A stretch of DNA of 64,000 nt from Parapristionchus giblindavisi (lineage: Eukaryota; Nematoda; Chromadorea; Rhabditida; Diplogasteridae): the NCBI GenBank assembly GCA_943737045.1, contig CALSFV010000204.1, positions 372,001 through 436,000 of the forward strand, in the 5' to 3' direction. Position 1 is the stretch's first letter, and the number at the start of each line of letters is the position of its first letter. A model generated the notes under the pieces. It ran no database searches, was not told where the DNA came from, and saw only the letters and a program-made list of their open reading frames with translations. Shown here piece by piece: positions 33,544-44,801 of this stretch. A program made the position numbers and the translations under genes.

Positions 33544-33913
33544 AGAAGGGGAGTTTTTTTTTTTCACGAGTTTTTTCGTGACTAAACTGGCCAGGTAGAA
33601 CTATAGATCACATCTCCCTGAATCCAAAAACAATTTTCTCTAAAAATATAGGTGCACACTGGAATACCTAATCCGAGCTCAAAGCTCGTTATTACCCCAT
33701 GAAATCCTCAGGGAACGCGCCCAAATGTATTGAAAATTACAAACGGGAATCGAACCCGCGTGGCGCAGTTACAAGCGCCGACTACTAGCCAGTGAGCTAT
33801 GTATACACTCTATGCGCTCAATCTCTCAATTCTAATAGAGAATAGAGTGCTACTTCCTACCTCCCACATTAGCCATGACAATAGTGCACCCAAAATCTCC
33901 TGGTCCCCCTTCT
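33544..33913 (-). mobile_element. TTAA-type element, family 2, tRNA-like core
   Basis: TTAA at 33540-33543 and 33914-33917. The ends are AGAAGGGGAG and inverted AGAAGGGGGACC. On the minus strand box A is TAGCTCACTGG (about 33799-33789) and box B is GGTTCGATTCC (about 33747-33737), a perfect box B. Homologous to 7960-8331. It shares no obvious internal sequence with family 1 beyond end similarity and the tRNA-like core. Confidence 0.85.
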
Positions 33914-34679
33914 TTAAATTTACTACTTTGAATATCACTGATCTGGCCACATCACTTTCTTTATTCTCGTGGAGCGATTCTTGTGAAACCTGTCGACTTT
34001 GCTATCGAGTAGATAATAGACTCCGCTGAATAAATCAACTCTGATAGACTTTCAAAAAAAAGTAACACGATTTGAGAATGTCCGTTTTCACTATGTTATT
34101 TTGACGACAAGTAAATATGGTGGTTTCAAAATTTCAAAATCTTGGGTTTATTCCGTTCAACGACTCACTAGCTTTCTTGGTTTCCAATTAGAGCTCTGAG
34201 CCGAATTTCGTTCCAGATAATTCAGCAATTTTTGCTTATACCTCCAGTTTTATCCTTGTTCGGATTTCATTTGACTTCTGGGTAGTATTCTGTAATTCGA
34301 GGTAATTATTTCAAATAAGTGCACTGCACTTGCGGATCCACCCATTGTATCAAGATTCTCAAAGGTAAAGTAAAGACAGTTAATGTGCAAGAAGCGAAAA
34401 AGTATCAGAGATTGAGTAAATGGAGGAGGGTTTTCTGTGCTTCTCTTTTTTCGTAACGGATCATGAATCTACTAACTTCTGGATCTCCATCACATAGCGC
34501 CCATAGATCATGGTCCTTGGAAGCATTAGCTACGTTAGTTTTGCCAACCATCTTAAAGTAATACAGTGTGTTTTCTACGGTGCGTGACATAATGATAGGA
34601 TACCTCATTGCCAGTGAAGAAATGAAGGGAAGAGAATATCGAGGGAATATTTGTAATAATAGTTGAAAGAAGATAGTCA

Positions 34680-35000
34680 AGCACTTACGTAACGAGAGAT
34701 GGGATAACTAACTGAATAGAAATCAGAAGAGAAAAGATAGGCAAACTGTGGAGAATTCGAAGCGATTAGAAATGGGGTACGCTGATGTGGGGGGGGGGGA
34801 TTGAATTGTAGAGAAAAATAAGAAGGAGAGTGAGAGAGGCAGACAGATAGAGAATTCGTTAGAGTTATAGAGATCTGAGATAGAGAAAGGGAGAGATGTT
34901 AGGTTTTCGTATAAGTTTCTTTACAACACTTTGACACTCATATTTCTCTTTTTGTTTATAGGGACACTTCCTCCCCCAGTCTAGTATTATTTTCTCGTCA
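34680..35000. other. Purine-rich intergenic arm segment
   Basis: GAGAGA- and G10-rich sequence matched in the right arm (42660-42990, as C-rich). No gene. It separates the second gene from the mariner in both arms. Confidence 0.5.
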
Positions 35001-35063
35001 GACCATCTCGTCGTCCGGCTGAGAATGCCTCATGTTTTTGTCCCCGATCAAATTCACCACCGT
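35000..35063 (+). pseudogene. Mariner transposase fragment (left arm, part 1)
   Basis: Encodes RMPHVFVPDQIHHRD, the segment before the catalytic block of a mariner transposase, then breaks at GTGACG. The reading resumes at 37193 after a 2.1-kb insertion. The uninterrupted version is at about 42510-42600 on the minus strand. Confidence 0.7.
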
Positions 35064-35329
35064 GACGCCAGGGTCCATCTCTCGTTTTTTTTTCTCCCAG
35101 TGGGGTCCCAGCATATTTCCTAGTGGGGATCTAGCTAGCAAACTAGTGGGAGATTTGCTGGGAGCCCACTAGGATGCTTTCTGGCCCTGGGAGCCCACTG
35201 GGAAATGAACCTGGGAAACTAGTGGGGGAGGGGTCGTGGTCTTGCTCTGTGATACTGTGTACTCGAGAGATATCGTGAAATGACTTTTTTTATGACTTTC
35301 AAGTGTACCAGATATGAATATATGAGAGC

Positions 35330-36605
35330 ATGTCTGAGGGAATTGACATTCTGACCGGGGGAGGTGACATAGCAAAAAATAAATTTTTCTGTTTGATGTG
35401 GAATATAATAGTGCACTGCCAGGCGACCTCAGCCATACATATGAGAAAGTTTGATTTTGTCTCTGAAGGTTACTGTAAGAGAGAATGTTTTTTTTAGGTC
35501 GAAAAAATATTTTGGCTCTTATGCATCCGATCGACTCGGGAGTGGCACCAATCGATTCCTCGTGCGAATACAAGCAACTTTTACTTAGACATCTTTTTAA
35601 TCAGGACTTCGAAGAATCGAGTTATTATGAAAATATACTTTTGAACGTTAATTACTATGCGACGGTTCTCTAGAATTAAAAAAATAAATTTGCTTAAATC
35701 GTTCTACATTTAGTAACTAACCTTATATTAATATATGAAGGTAAATAAAATTGGATAAGATAGCAAAATACGTCCGAAACTCGGAAAAAATCACTTCACT
35801 TTCGTTTTTGGTGCAATTGTCATACTGTAGGCGCGGTCTTTTTCACGGCTCTATACCCGGCCTCCCTTATAAGTTTGATTTATTTTGTTTTTGAATGTTT
35901 TTTACTTTAAATTAAAACACACGACAGGGAGCACGGCTGGGACAGAATAGCGATAGCTATAGCGAGCAGGGCTGGGACAGATTTACCCATATATAGGATA
36001 GCATTTGCCAGAAAAAACGGCAAATCTTTCGCAAACTATCCATACTCGGGCAAATTTAGTCTCTGGGTAGATACGCCCGGAAATTTCATGGTCGGAGTTT
36101 GGTATCTCGGTTCTGGGGTTGGGAATTTGGCATCACGGTGCTGACGTATTTTGCTATCTTATCCAAATTTCCCATATTTTATTTGCCTTCATATTTTAAT
36201 ATAAGGTTAGTTACTAAATGTAGAACGATTTAAGCAAATTTAATTTTTTTAATTCTAGAGAACCGTCGCATAGTAGTTAACGTTCAAAATTATATTTTCA
36301 TAATAACTCGATTCTTCGAAGTCCTGATTAAAAAGATGTCCAAGTAAAAGTTGCTTGTATTCGCACGAGGAATCGATTGGTGCCACTCCCGAGTCGATCG
36401 GATGCATAAGAGCCAAAATATTTTTTCGACCTAAAAAAAACATTTTCTCTTACAGTAACCTTCAGAGACAAAAACAAACTTTCTCATATGTATGGCTGAG
36501 GTCGCCTGGCAGTGCACTATTATATTCCCCATCAAACAGAAAAATTTATTTTTTTTTGCTATGTCACCTCATATGTGAGTTTCCTCAGACAGGCTCTCAT
36601 ATAAG
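35330..36605. repeat. 1.3-kb fold-back carrying an inverted 62-codon frame
   Basis: The 35330-35790 arm is the reverse complement of 36143-36605 (shared GAGGTGACATAGC, CAGTGCACTATTATATTCC, GATAAGATAGCAAAATACGTC). Both arms hold an open 62-codon frame, 35485-35673 (+) and 36255-36443 (-): GRKNILALMHPIDSGVAPID, DSSCEYKQLLLRHLF, NVNYYATVL-stop. The 35064-35330 flank has repeated CCCAGTGGG-like words. Confidence 0.8.
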
Positions 36606-37192
36606 AAACCGTATAGTATGAAAACCGTATCAACTAACACGAATCACTATGACACTAGAAAACAGTGGAGTACGAAGTAAATCTAACGACATATTAAGAG
36701 ATTACAAAGAATTACAATGTGGACATGTCTGCATAGGGATCCAGATAATTATATAAAGTTGTAGAACTATAAGATCCCATTTTTGGGGACTGTATTCGTT
36801 GGCCTCATTTTGAGGGGGAATCGGACAACGATCACTCGGAGGTTGTGGTGCATGACGATCACTCTGAGGTGGACGAGGAAGACTACCACCGACTGTCTTG
36901 AGACACGCATACTCCTTCCTAGAATGTTACAGTGTTCACGCCATAGAAAGAAGGAGAGTAAGATAGATTCATAAACATTCAATCTGGTAAAACATCTTGC
37001 GATATATATCTTTGCTACTATTTCCTATCTTTTTCACATATTAATCAACTAATAAAATCGGCTTGAGAAATATTTAAATAGCAAAAAAACCTTCTTCATC
37101 GGAATCCGACGTTGATATTGCTTGATGATTAGACATCGCTCCTACTTAACTTATAAGCAATTATAGTGATTTAATGTTGAATAACCAAAAAC

Positions 37193-37400
37193 AAAGTGTC
37201 TCTTCTAGCCCTGCGACGTTTGATTGATTAGATCATGTTATCACTAGTGATGAAAGATGGATCCTCTACGACATTGATGAGCGTAATCGCCGGTGGGTTG
37301 ATACAGATGAGGCGCCAGCAAAATAGCATAAACCCGATCTTCACACCCATGAAAATAATGCATTCGGTTTGATGGATGAAGAAGAGTTGAGTATTGGGAG
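37193..37400 (+). pseudogene. Mariner transposase fragment (left arm, part 2)
   Basis: HVITSDERWILYDIDERNRR then WVDTDEAPAK: the first catalytic Asp block (TSDE, normally TGDE) of mariner DDE transposases. A frameshift or stop follows and the piece ends at 37400 against an inverted-repeat element. It is homologous to 42260-42470 (minus). This marks the inner end of the left palindrome arm. Confidence 0.8.
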
Positions 37401-37810
37401 CAGGGCTGTGCATTTTACGTTTTACGATTTTGCAACTTTTTTCGTAAAATTTTTACGTCGTTAAATTTAACGAAGTGCTAAAAAAATAACGAAACAAAAA
37501 AGGCAAAAAAACTGAATAATTGGTGAAATTATTGTCAAGAATTCAATCTTTGGGGGATGCATATAACAATGTCTCCAAGGTTTAAGCTACAAATTCTTGC
37601 TTATCGTCTGTCAGTTATAAAAGAGCCGTTCATGAATATTCGCGGGGTTCATATCTATTATCATGAAATTCCTTTGGGACAATTTCTTATAGTTTTGGCG
37701 TAAAATATTTTACGAAAATTTTACGAATTTTAAGAATTTTACTAGAAAAAAAAGTCGTAAAATTACGTTTTACGAAAATTTTACGAAAAAGATTTTACGC
37801 ACAGCCCTGA
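37401..37810. mobile_element. hAT-like element with CAGGGCTGTGC ends
   Basis: CAGGGCTGTGCATTTTACG and the inverted GCACAGCCCTG end. The interior is rich in TTTTACGAAAATTTTACG words. Terminal similarity to the 7720-8614 element suggests hAT, but the 8-bp flanks (ATTGGGAG and ATATGTAT) do not match. Confidence 0.65.
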
Positions 37811-38523
37811 TATGTATGCGTCATCTGTGTGCTCTGTATATCTTTTCTCTTCGCATTCTCCATAATTTCTGAATCTTTTCGCTTTGTCTTCATCCTACCT
37901 CTATATCTATTTTCATCACGCAAACACTTGACTAATATTTATTTATTTATTTATTTATTTATCCATCAGTTAAAAGCAAGAATAATGAAAGAATGAAGCA
38001 ATAAGGGAGTGATGGAGTTCCGTCGCTTTTTCGGTCGGGGAGAGTGGCAGCTTATGTTGAATAATGATATTAAAGGCAGCTGGCATCCACAAATTTCGAT
38101 TCGAAATAGTTAGAATAGTCTCATGTTGATAAGCTCAAAGAAATATTCAGAAATATGTATTTGAAAGTTTAAAAGACGCTCTGGTAAGAAGTTGGATTAC
38201 TGTAGTCTGCTCCACACCACGGGCGAGGTTTCCGAACTACAGTATGCTAACTAAATCGAAAAGCTCAAAATAGCCCATTATTGAGTTTGATTCTTCATAA
38301 TTCCCCACTGCGGATAGAATTATCATCAAAATATTCAATTTCAAGTCGTATCCAAAGAGTTGGTGTGGCAATTAGGAAAAGGCTCCCGCTATCTGGAGCA
38401 GGCTGTAGTTTTTTAACTGCGCCGTTCTCCTTACCACAGAATTCTTATGATATAAGATGTATATATTTCGAAACATAATTTCAAGCTCTTTTATATGAGA
38501 TCAACTTGTTTTTCGTTTCCCCT
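37811..38523. other. Spacer of the giant palindrome, 3' end of a retrotransposon
   Basis: Contains an (ATTT)n tail at about 37940-37965 followed by CATCAGTTAAAAGCAAGAATAA, matching the 17160-17210 and 17750-17800 tails. It is probably the 3' untranslated end of the minus-strand RT at 38524-39080. Confidence 0.5.
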
Positions 38524-39080
38524 TTAAGGACGAATGCGAGATTGAGTTATAATATTGTGAGGGGGCAAATTTAGTATCCCTGCACGGAATATATGGGGAG
38601 GGGAAGAGACAAGCTCTTGGGTGAGGGAGTTCCAAGTGGACAAAGATCTAGAAGCACAAGTAGAAAGAGATTTAGGAATACAAAAAGGGAGAGATGTCCG
38701 ATAACGATGGCTAATTCTATTACAATCAATATAAAATAAGTGAGAGGAGTCAAATAAACAATAGTTATGTACTGTGCTATGGAGAAATTGGAGATCACGG
38801 ATGGCTCTTCTATATTCTAATGTGGGGAGTTGAAGAAAAGCGTTGCCTTCATTAAAAGGTAAGGGAGCAAGTTTGCACTTAGCAAAAAGTCTATATGTGA
38901 AATTTCTTTGTACACTTTCTAATGAATTGGTAAGGTATTTAAGGGTGGGATTCCAGATAATAGGGCGTGATTCAAGAATTGGTCTAATATAAACGGTATA
39001 AGCTCTAGATAAAAGTAAATGGGAACGAGAGTGGACTGACAAGAATAGCATATTGATACAAGCTTTGGCCTTACAAGGGA
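38524..39080 (-). mobile_element. Non-LTR reverse-transcriptase C-terminal fragment
   Basis: Minus-strand translation ends in a CR1/jockey-like thumb region: RAYTVYIRPILESRPIIWNP, then SLESVQRNFTYRLFAKC, LPTLEYRRAIRDLQFLH and LPFCIPKSLSTCASRS. Catalytic motifs are absent (5' truncated near 39080, where it joins another repeat). It differs in sequence from the 2690-3897 element. Confidence 0.75.
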
Positions 39081-39957
39081 AGCACCAGTTGCGACGGAGA
39101 AGATTCTGAAAGCGACCCATATGGGTCGTTAGGGTTGAGGGGGAGACCGCCAAAACTGTTTTCAAAAGTTGCCAAACTGTTCTGGTAATCGATATTTTCA
39201 ATCAATATTTTTCAAAATATGCGCCTCTAAAATACCATAACTCTGTATTCAATGATGCTGCAGATTCCAAACTTGGCAAAGATAATAGCTCACGAGTTTT
39301 CCAAAACATGGTAGAGAATGAGCCCGATCGGTTGAATTTTGAGAAATTTTGAACATACACGATTTTCGCAGAAAGTCTAAAAAAGTAAAATGATTTGCTG
39401 TGGCACTAAAAGAGCATCCATAGCTATTCTATTATAGGGATCATCTTTTGTCTTCATGATAATTGTCGTGGCAAAGTTTAAGCCTAATCGGACAAATTCA
39501 GACAATTTCGAAAAAAAGTGTGAAACTGGTTTCTACCATCTTTCTTCAATTATAACTTTTCCCGAAAAACACGAAATTTCATGAAACTCTAGTATATTGT
39601 CGTCTACTATATATAGAAGACATCTGGGTTTTCAATTGAATCGAAATTAACCTGAGAAGGTACTGCCTGTACCTCTCAAAATAAGAAAAAAATAAATTTT
39701 TAAAGTTTCCCAGAATTCAACTGATCGGGCTCATACTAGTTCAGGTTTTGTATCACTCATGGGGTATTGTCTCTGCCAAGTTTGAAACCAGCAGCTTCAT
39801 TGAACACATAGTAATGGCATTTTATCCGCTCATGCGTTGAAAATATTGATTGAAAATAGCGATTACCAGAATAGTTTGGCAAATTTTGAAAACAGTTTTG
39901 GCGGTCTACCCCTCAACCCTGACGACCCATATGCGTCGCTTTCTGAAGCGTTTCCGT
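39081..39957. repeat. TIR element inserted at the RT fragment
   Basis: AGGGAAGCACCAGTTGCGACGG and AACCCTGACGACCCATATGCG-type blocks occur inverted at 39080-39180 and 39890-39975, giving an approximately 900-bp element. The interior has no supported gene. The ends match the repeat near 31970-32060. Confidence 0.55.
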
Positions 39958-40642
39958 TGCAACTGCTGCTTCCCTTGTGAGGGAACTCACATATGAGGTG
40001 ACATAGCGAAAAATAAATATTTTTGTTTGATGTGGAATAAAATATTACACTACCAGGTGACCTCAGCCACACATATTTGAGAAAGTTTGATTTTGCGTCA
40101 GAAGGTTACTGTAAGCGAAAATGTTCATTTAGTCGAAAAAATTATTTCGGTTCCCAAGCATCCGATCGACTCGGGAATGGTACCAATCGATTCCTCGAGT
40201 GAATACAATCAACTTTTACTTCGATCGCTTTTTAGTCAGGACTTCGAAGAATTGAGTTATTACGAAAATAAACTTTTGAACGTTAATTTCTATGCGACGG
40301 TTCTCTAGGAGGAAGAAATTAAATTTGCTTAAATCGTTCTACATTTAATTACCTACCTTCTATTTAAATATGAAGGCAAACAAACCTGGTCAAATTTGGT
40401 TACGAAAGCAAAATATGACAGCAACTCGGTAAAAAAGTCACTTCACGATCCTTAGTGCGCTTGTCATACTGTGGACACCAGTCTCTTTTCACGCCTCTAT
40501 GCCCGGACTCCCCCTATAGGTTTAATTTATTTCGTTTTTACATGTTTTTTAACCTGGTAGTGTACTATTTTATTCCACATCAAACAAAAATATTTATTTT
40601 TCGCTATGTCACCTCATATGTGAGTTCCCTCAGACAGGCTCT
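39958..40642. repeat. Fold-back with third copy of the 62-codon frame
   Basis: GGGAACTCACATATGAGG and the inverted block ending about 40640 (CCTCATATGTGAGTTCCC). Plus frame 40087-40308 ends with HPIDSGMVPIDSSSEYNQLL, LRSLFSQDFEELSYYE and NVNFYATVL-stop, homologous to the frame in the 35330-36605 fold-back. Confidence 0.7.
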
Positions 40643-40689
40643 CTTAAACACATTTATTTTTGTATATAGTTTATGAAGGGACTAATCAA

Positions 40690-40925
40690 TAAATCATTGA
40701 GATGGATATTTTTAATTTAATTTAATTTATCTTACATCAAAAAGATGCGACAACATTTGAAGAACATGTAAATGAGAGAATGTGGGGCAAAACGAGAGGG
40801 GTGGATAAGGGGGATAGAGGGGAAGTGCAGCTCTTAAATAGACTCAGTGTATCAAAGATCAAACGGCGATCAATGATATGTTAGGTTGGCAAGGCCTAGC
40901 GGTGGAGAAGTCCGCTGACACTTAT
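40690..40925 (-). mobile_element. Solo 3' end of the 2.7-kb retrotransposon family
   Basis: TTATCTTACATCAAAAAGATG, CGACAACATTTGAA and GTTGGCAAGGCCTAGCGG words match 2700-2930, the 3' untranslated region of the minus-strand element at 2690-3897. It is an extreme 5' truncation. Confidence 0.7.
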
Positions 40926-41544
40926 TGTGCAAACTGAACTAACATGATTGGTTTCAGGTAGCCGGTTTGATGAGGCGAAAGTACCTCCCTATAGAGTACA
41001 ACGTTTGAATATGGACTTATAAACTTTATCTATCTTATTATATTATTGTTGATACAGTTGAAACAGTAAAAATAAGTATGTATATACAAGCAAGGTTAAT
41101 GAAATAGTGAATATAGGATAAGCCTAGTCGAAAATATCGGAGCGTTGGGAAAAAAACCTCTGTAATTTGAATCTTTGAACGTATTTGATTGCCACTTGAG
41201 GTTTACTGTAAAAATGTCTTCTGATCTTTTACTGCCAATACAGCCTATGCATCGTCAGTGTACCCCGTTCACTTATATTTTCTCTTGCTGTTCTTAATTC
41301 TTTATTTATCTTTGCTCTTCGAATTTCTCTTCAGTTTCGTCACGAAAAAGCTATTTACTATCTTCTCTTTTACTATTATTACAGTAGTAATAGTGGTCAC
41401 TCGCTTTCATCTCTGTATGAACTGGGTCAGAATGAAAAAAGCTGAACATTTTTCTAGTGGTCCTGAAGCCATTCCTGTCCGATCTATATATCTCGCGACA
41501 TATATTTTTGCCTTAGAGAGAAATCCATTTTTGAAAATTTGTGA
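40926..41544. other. Spacer, no recognised gene
   Basis: The 99-codon plus frame at 41258-41557 is hydrophobic low-complexity sequence at its start and has no motif. I see nothing else. Confidence 0.35.
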
Positions 41545-41790
41545 AACTTTTTCTTGAAAAATGAGACAGGCGTGATCGCCATCAAATTCCGCCCCTTGGG
41601 GCATAGTCTACAAATTTTAGCACCATCGGGTGACGAGAAATTACTAAAAAAACGCGATTTCAACGCGCCGAAGTCTGTGCTCACCGGTGGCTCTAGGTTC
41701 AAAATGAACATGATCATCGTCATCAGCAGCCTTGAGAACACCAAAATTTGATTTTTTGACTGTCCCGGCACATCCATTCTTACGCAAACG
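41545..41790 (+). repeat. Dispersed 250-bp repeat, GVIAIKFR-type
   Basis: Third copy of the family at 18240-18490 and 54895-55175: TGVIAIKFRPLGHSLQI, LAPSGDEKLLKK, MNMIIVISSLENTK. This copy has fewer breaks in the reading frame than the others. Confidence 0.55.
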
Positions 41791-41799
41791 ACCTCATAT

Positions 41800-42600
41800 A
41801 TTAGATTGATGCATAAGTTTCTTTACAAAATTAAGTACGAACATATTTATCTGCCACAAAATGTACAAGCGCAGGCTCAACTTGGAAGTAGGCCCGTTTT
41901 GCATTGATAGTCTTGCGCCATCTATCGAGCAACTTGTATAATGCAAGGAAGAGCTGGGCTGAGGCTTGAAGAAGTTGGTCAACACTTTGGCTCAGTCATC
42001 GAAGTGCTGTCCTTTGAGGAAGTGATAGAGGGCCGAAACCAGATTGTATTCAGAGCGGGCAAGGTTGGGGAAATACAGTGGGTAGAACAGTCCTGCCATT
42101 GTCCTCCAGTTAAGCCTTGGTCAATTTTGCAATGTGTGGTTTTGCTTTGTTTTTTTTCTTTTTTTAAAGTTGAAAATAGATTTCAGCTTGTTTCAAGTGT
42201 GTGGATTCGAGATGGGCCTTCAAGTTTCTCTGCAGAGTAACATATACTTGTGCGATTATAGTCTGTCCTTGGAGTAGCAGCTCCCGATATCCAACTCCTG
42301 TTAGGCTCCTTCAAACTGAAAGCATTATTTTCATGGATGTGAAGATCGGGTTTATGCTCCTCTGCTGGCGCCTCATCTGTATCAACCCACTGGCGATTAC
42401 GCTCATCAATGTCGTAGAGGACCCATCTTTCATCACTAGTGATAACATGATCTAATCAATCGAATTGACGTCGCAGGGTTAGAAGAGACACTACGGCATG
42501 GACTCTTTCGTCACGGTGGTGAATTTGATCGGGGACAAAAACATGAGGCATTCTCAGCGGGACGACGAGATAGTCTGACGAGAAAATAATACTAGACTGG
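41800..42600 (-). pseudogene. Mariner transposase pseudogene (right arm)
   Basis: Minus strand, in order: MPHVFVPDQIHHRDERVHAV, VITSDERWVLYDIDERNRQW with VDTDEAPAEEHKPDLH (first catalytic Asp), RTDYNRTSICYSAEKLEGPS, then degraded text with frameshifts matching the HPPYSPDLAPSDYHLF region (second Asp). It ends in KLLDRWRKTINAKRAYF-VRT, the usual mariner C-terminus. The end AAACTTATGCATCAATCTAA looks like a mariner terminal repeat. A mariner would cut and paste at TA through D,D(34)D chemistry, but several stops make this copy dead. It forms the inner end of the right palindrome arm. Confidence 0.85.
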
Positions 42601-43053
42601 GGGAGGAAGTGTCCCTCGAGCATCGAGTAGTGGCCCCAACGATAAACAAAAAGAGAAATATGAGTGTCAAAGTGTTGTAAGAAACATATACGCCAACCTA
42701 ATATCTCTCCCTTTCTCTATCTCAGATCTCTATAACTCTAACGAATTCTCTATCTGTCTGTCTCTCTCACTCTCCTTCTTATTTTTCTCTACAATCCACC
42801 CCCCCCCCCACATCAGCGTACACCATTTCTATTCGCTTCGAATTCTCCACAGTTTGTCTATCTTTTCTCTTCTGATTTCTCTTCAGTTAGATATTCCATC
42901 TCTTTAGTTACGTTGCGTAAGTGCTTGACTATCTTCTTTCAACTATTATTACTAATATTCCCTCGATATTCCCTTCCCTTCATTTCTTCACTGGCAATGA
43001 GGTATCCTATCATTATGTCACACACTGTGGAAAGTGACAGTATTACTTTAAGA

Positions 43054-44637
43054 TGGTTGGCAAAACTCACGTAGCTAATGCTTCCAAGGACCATGATCTA
43101 TGGGCGCTATGTGATGGAGATCCAGAAGTTAGTAGATTCATGATCCATTACGAAAAAAGAGAAGCACAGAAAACCCTCCTCCATTCACTCAATCTCTGAT
43201 ACTTTTTCGCTTCTTACACATTACCTGTCTTTACTGTACCTTTGAGACTATTGATACAATGGAGTGGATCCGCAAGTGCAGTGCATTAATTTGAAATAAT
43301 TACCTCGAATTACAGAATATTACCCAGAAGTCAAATGAAATCCGAACAAGGATAAAACTGGAGGTAGATACAAAAATTGCTGAATTATCTGGAGCGAAAT
43401 TCGGCTCAGAGCTCGAATTGGAAACCAAGAAAGCTAGTGAGTCGTTGTACGGAATAAACCCAAGATTTTGAAATTTTGAAACCACCATATTTACTTGTCG
43501 TCAAAATAATATGGTGAGAACGGACATTATCAACTCATGTTACTTTAAACAAATTCTATCAGAGTTGATTTATTCAGCGGAGTCTATGATCTACTCGATA
43601 GCAAAGTCGACAGGTTTCACAAGAATCCCACCACGTGAATATCTCGTTTTTCAGCCTAAGAACACCGGAATAGTCTACATTAGCCTACATCAACTTAAGA
43701 ATGGTATTTTGATTGGTTTTCACTTTGATGTATTTAGACATACCCCAAGCTAATTTGACAGATAAAGGAAGTGATGTGACCAGAGCAGTGATATTCAAAT
43801 TAGTCAATTTAATGAGCACCTCAGGCGAATTATTCAACGTTACCGACTGTTACCCCACGGAGGATAATTACTCAGTTATCTGCAGTGCCACGGGCTCCAT
43901 TAAAAGAACAAAGTTCGGTGAAATCTGGATTGACGAGCAAGGATTTAATCATGCTTATAAGTAAGCAATTTGATGATTTCAATTAAAATTAACGCTAGCT
44001 TCTTAACCTTTTTTTATTCTCCAAAAGTTTCATTCAAAAAAATAAATAGAATAGTAAAATAAAACAAGATAACTTTACGTTGCGCGTCTAATGTGCTTGA
44101 CAATATGGAAATATAGCGCCTGACTTTCCATTTTTTTTTAAATATTTTCTTGTAAAAAGTAAACTAAATAAATTCAGTGAGGATCCTCAAGTTCGCTATC
44201 CAGACCCCTTTGTGGCCAATGCATGCATCCACATGATCTACGTTTGCGTACACGGAGATTGTGATGTGATCCGAAGAGAGGCAAGCATTCTCGAAAAACA
44301 AGCCAGATCATGTACGAATTTTCCAGTTCGTTTCGCTCAATTTCAATAATTCTGAACTATTATTTCAGTGGAATGGAAAATTTTTGGCAAGCACAACTCG
44401 TTTTTCCGAGCTTTGCGACCGTATACTAAGGGACACTTCCCACGAATCGTCACTGGAGGCGACCATTGCGCTACATTCGTCACGATTTACTATCAAGATG
44501 CTACATATTGTGAGTGAATATCATTTAATGCACAATAGTGAAGCAATTTTTTTCAAACAAGGGTGGCTCAATCTGGCGTATAATATCCCTAACCGTTTAT
44601 TTTCGGAACTTTCGTATCGTTTGTTAACGATTTAGAG
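43054..44637 (+). CDS. Second unidentified gene, best-preserved right-arm copy
   Basis: Possible exons: 43054-43200 (MVGKTHVANASKDHDLWALC, stop at the end); 43319-43437 after AATTACAG (coiled, NITQKSNEIRTRIKLEVDTK) ending at a strong GTGAGT donor; 43572-43691 (LIYSAESMIYSIAKS, REYLVFQPKNTGIVYIS); 43762-43961 (DKGSDVTRAVIFKLVNL, TSGELFNVTDCYPTED, FGEIWIDEQGFNHAY); 44180-44349 (EDPQVRYPDPFVANACIHMI, YVCVHGDCDVIRREASILEK); 44370 on (WNGKFLASTTRFSELCDRIL). The last four joins keep frame; the join from 43200 is unclear and may be a separate gene. I recognise no family. Open in this arm, broken in the left arm. Confidence 0.55.
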
Positions 44638-44801
44638 GGAATCATGGAACAGGGCCTGATCATATTATGAACCTAATTTTATTTGTGTACTTCTCAGCAA
44701 ATCGGCCGGGCCCGTTGGTAAAAATAGCAGATTTGATGCCTGTTCATATCAAAAGATCGTTGATTGTCTGTAAAAATCTCCAAGTAAGTGTTTTAGACAT
44801 A

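Larger units (their letters stand above)
32420..34680 (-). pseudogene. Second unidentified gene, broken left-arm copy
   Basis: Mirror copy of 43054-44640. Recognisable exons include TSGELFNVTDCYPTEDNHSV at 33050-33190 and MVGKTNVANASKDHDLWALC near 34400-34555. Two TTAA elements (33199-33913) split the exon in the codons for ...KVVNL-MSTSGE. In the coiled exon near 34186 GAG-CTC-GAA has become a TAA stop (SEL*LETK). It is therefore a pseudogene relative to the right copy. Confidence 0.7.
18040..37400. repeat. Left arm of the giant palindrome
   Basis: This arm is the reverse complement, block by block, of 42290-55371. Matched anchors: RT fragment 18060-18200 / 55200-55357; decapeptide repeat 18728-19050 / 54497-54662; TTA array 20495-20554 / 53120-53312; gene 21835-22976 / 51084-52235; exon 23427-23536 / 50541-50650; kinase 28579-30575 / 47555-49870; second gene 32420-34680 / 43054-44640; mariner 35000-35063 plus 37193-37400 / 42290-42600. 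It is longer than the right arm because of insertions, mainly at 23707-28502, 31551-31887, 33199-33913 and 35064-37192. Confidence 0.95.

Noticed and set aside
33735..33800. Functional tRNA gene on the minus strand
   Set aside because: Box A and box B are good, but I could not pair a full acceptor and anticodon stem, and the segment lies inside a TTAA-bounded repeated element.
35169..35573. 134-codon minus-strand gene
   Set aside because: It runs through a CCCAGTGGG-rich repeat and a fold-back arm; the opposite-strand 62-codon frame is the one conserved between copies.
37401..37810. hAT insertion with 8-bp duplication
   Set aside because: The ends look hAT-like, but the flanks ATTGGGAG and ATATGTAT do not match, so only the element itself, not the duplication, is supported.
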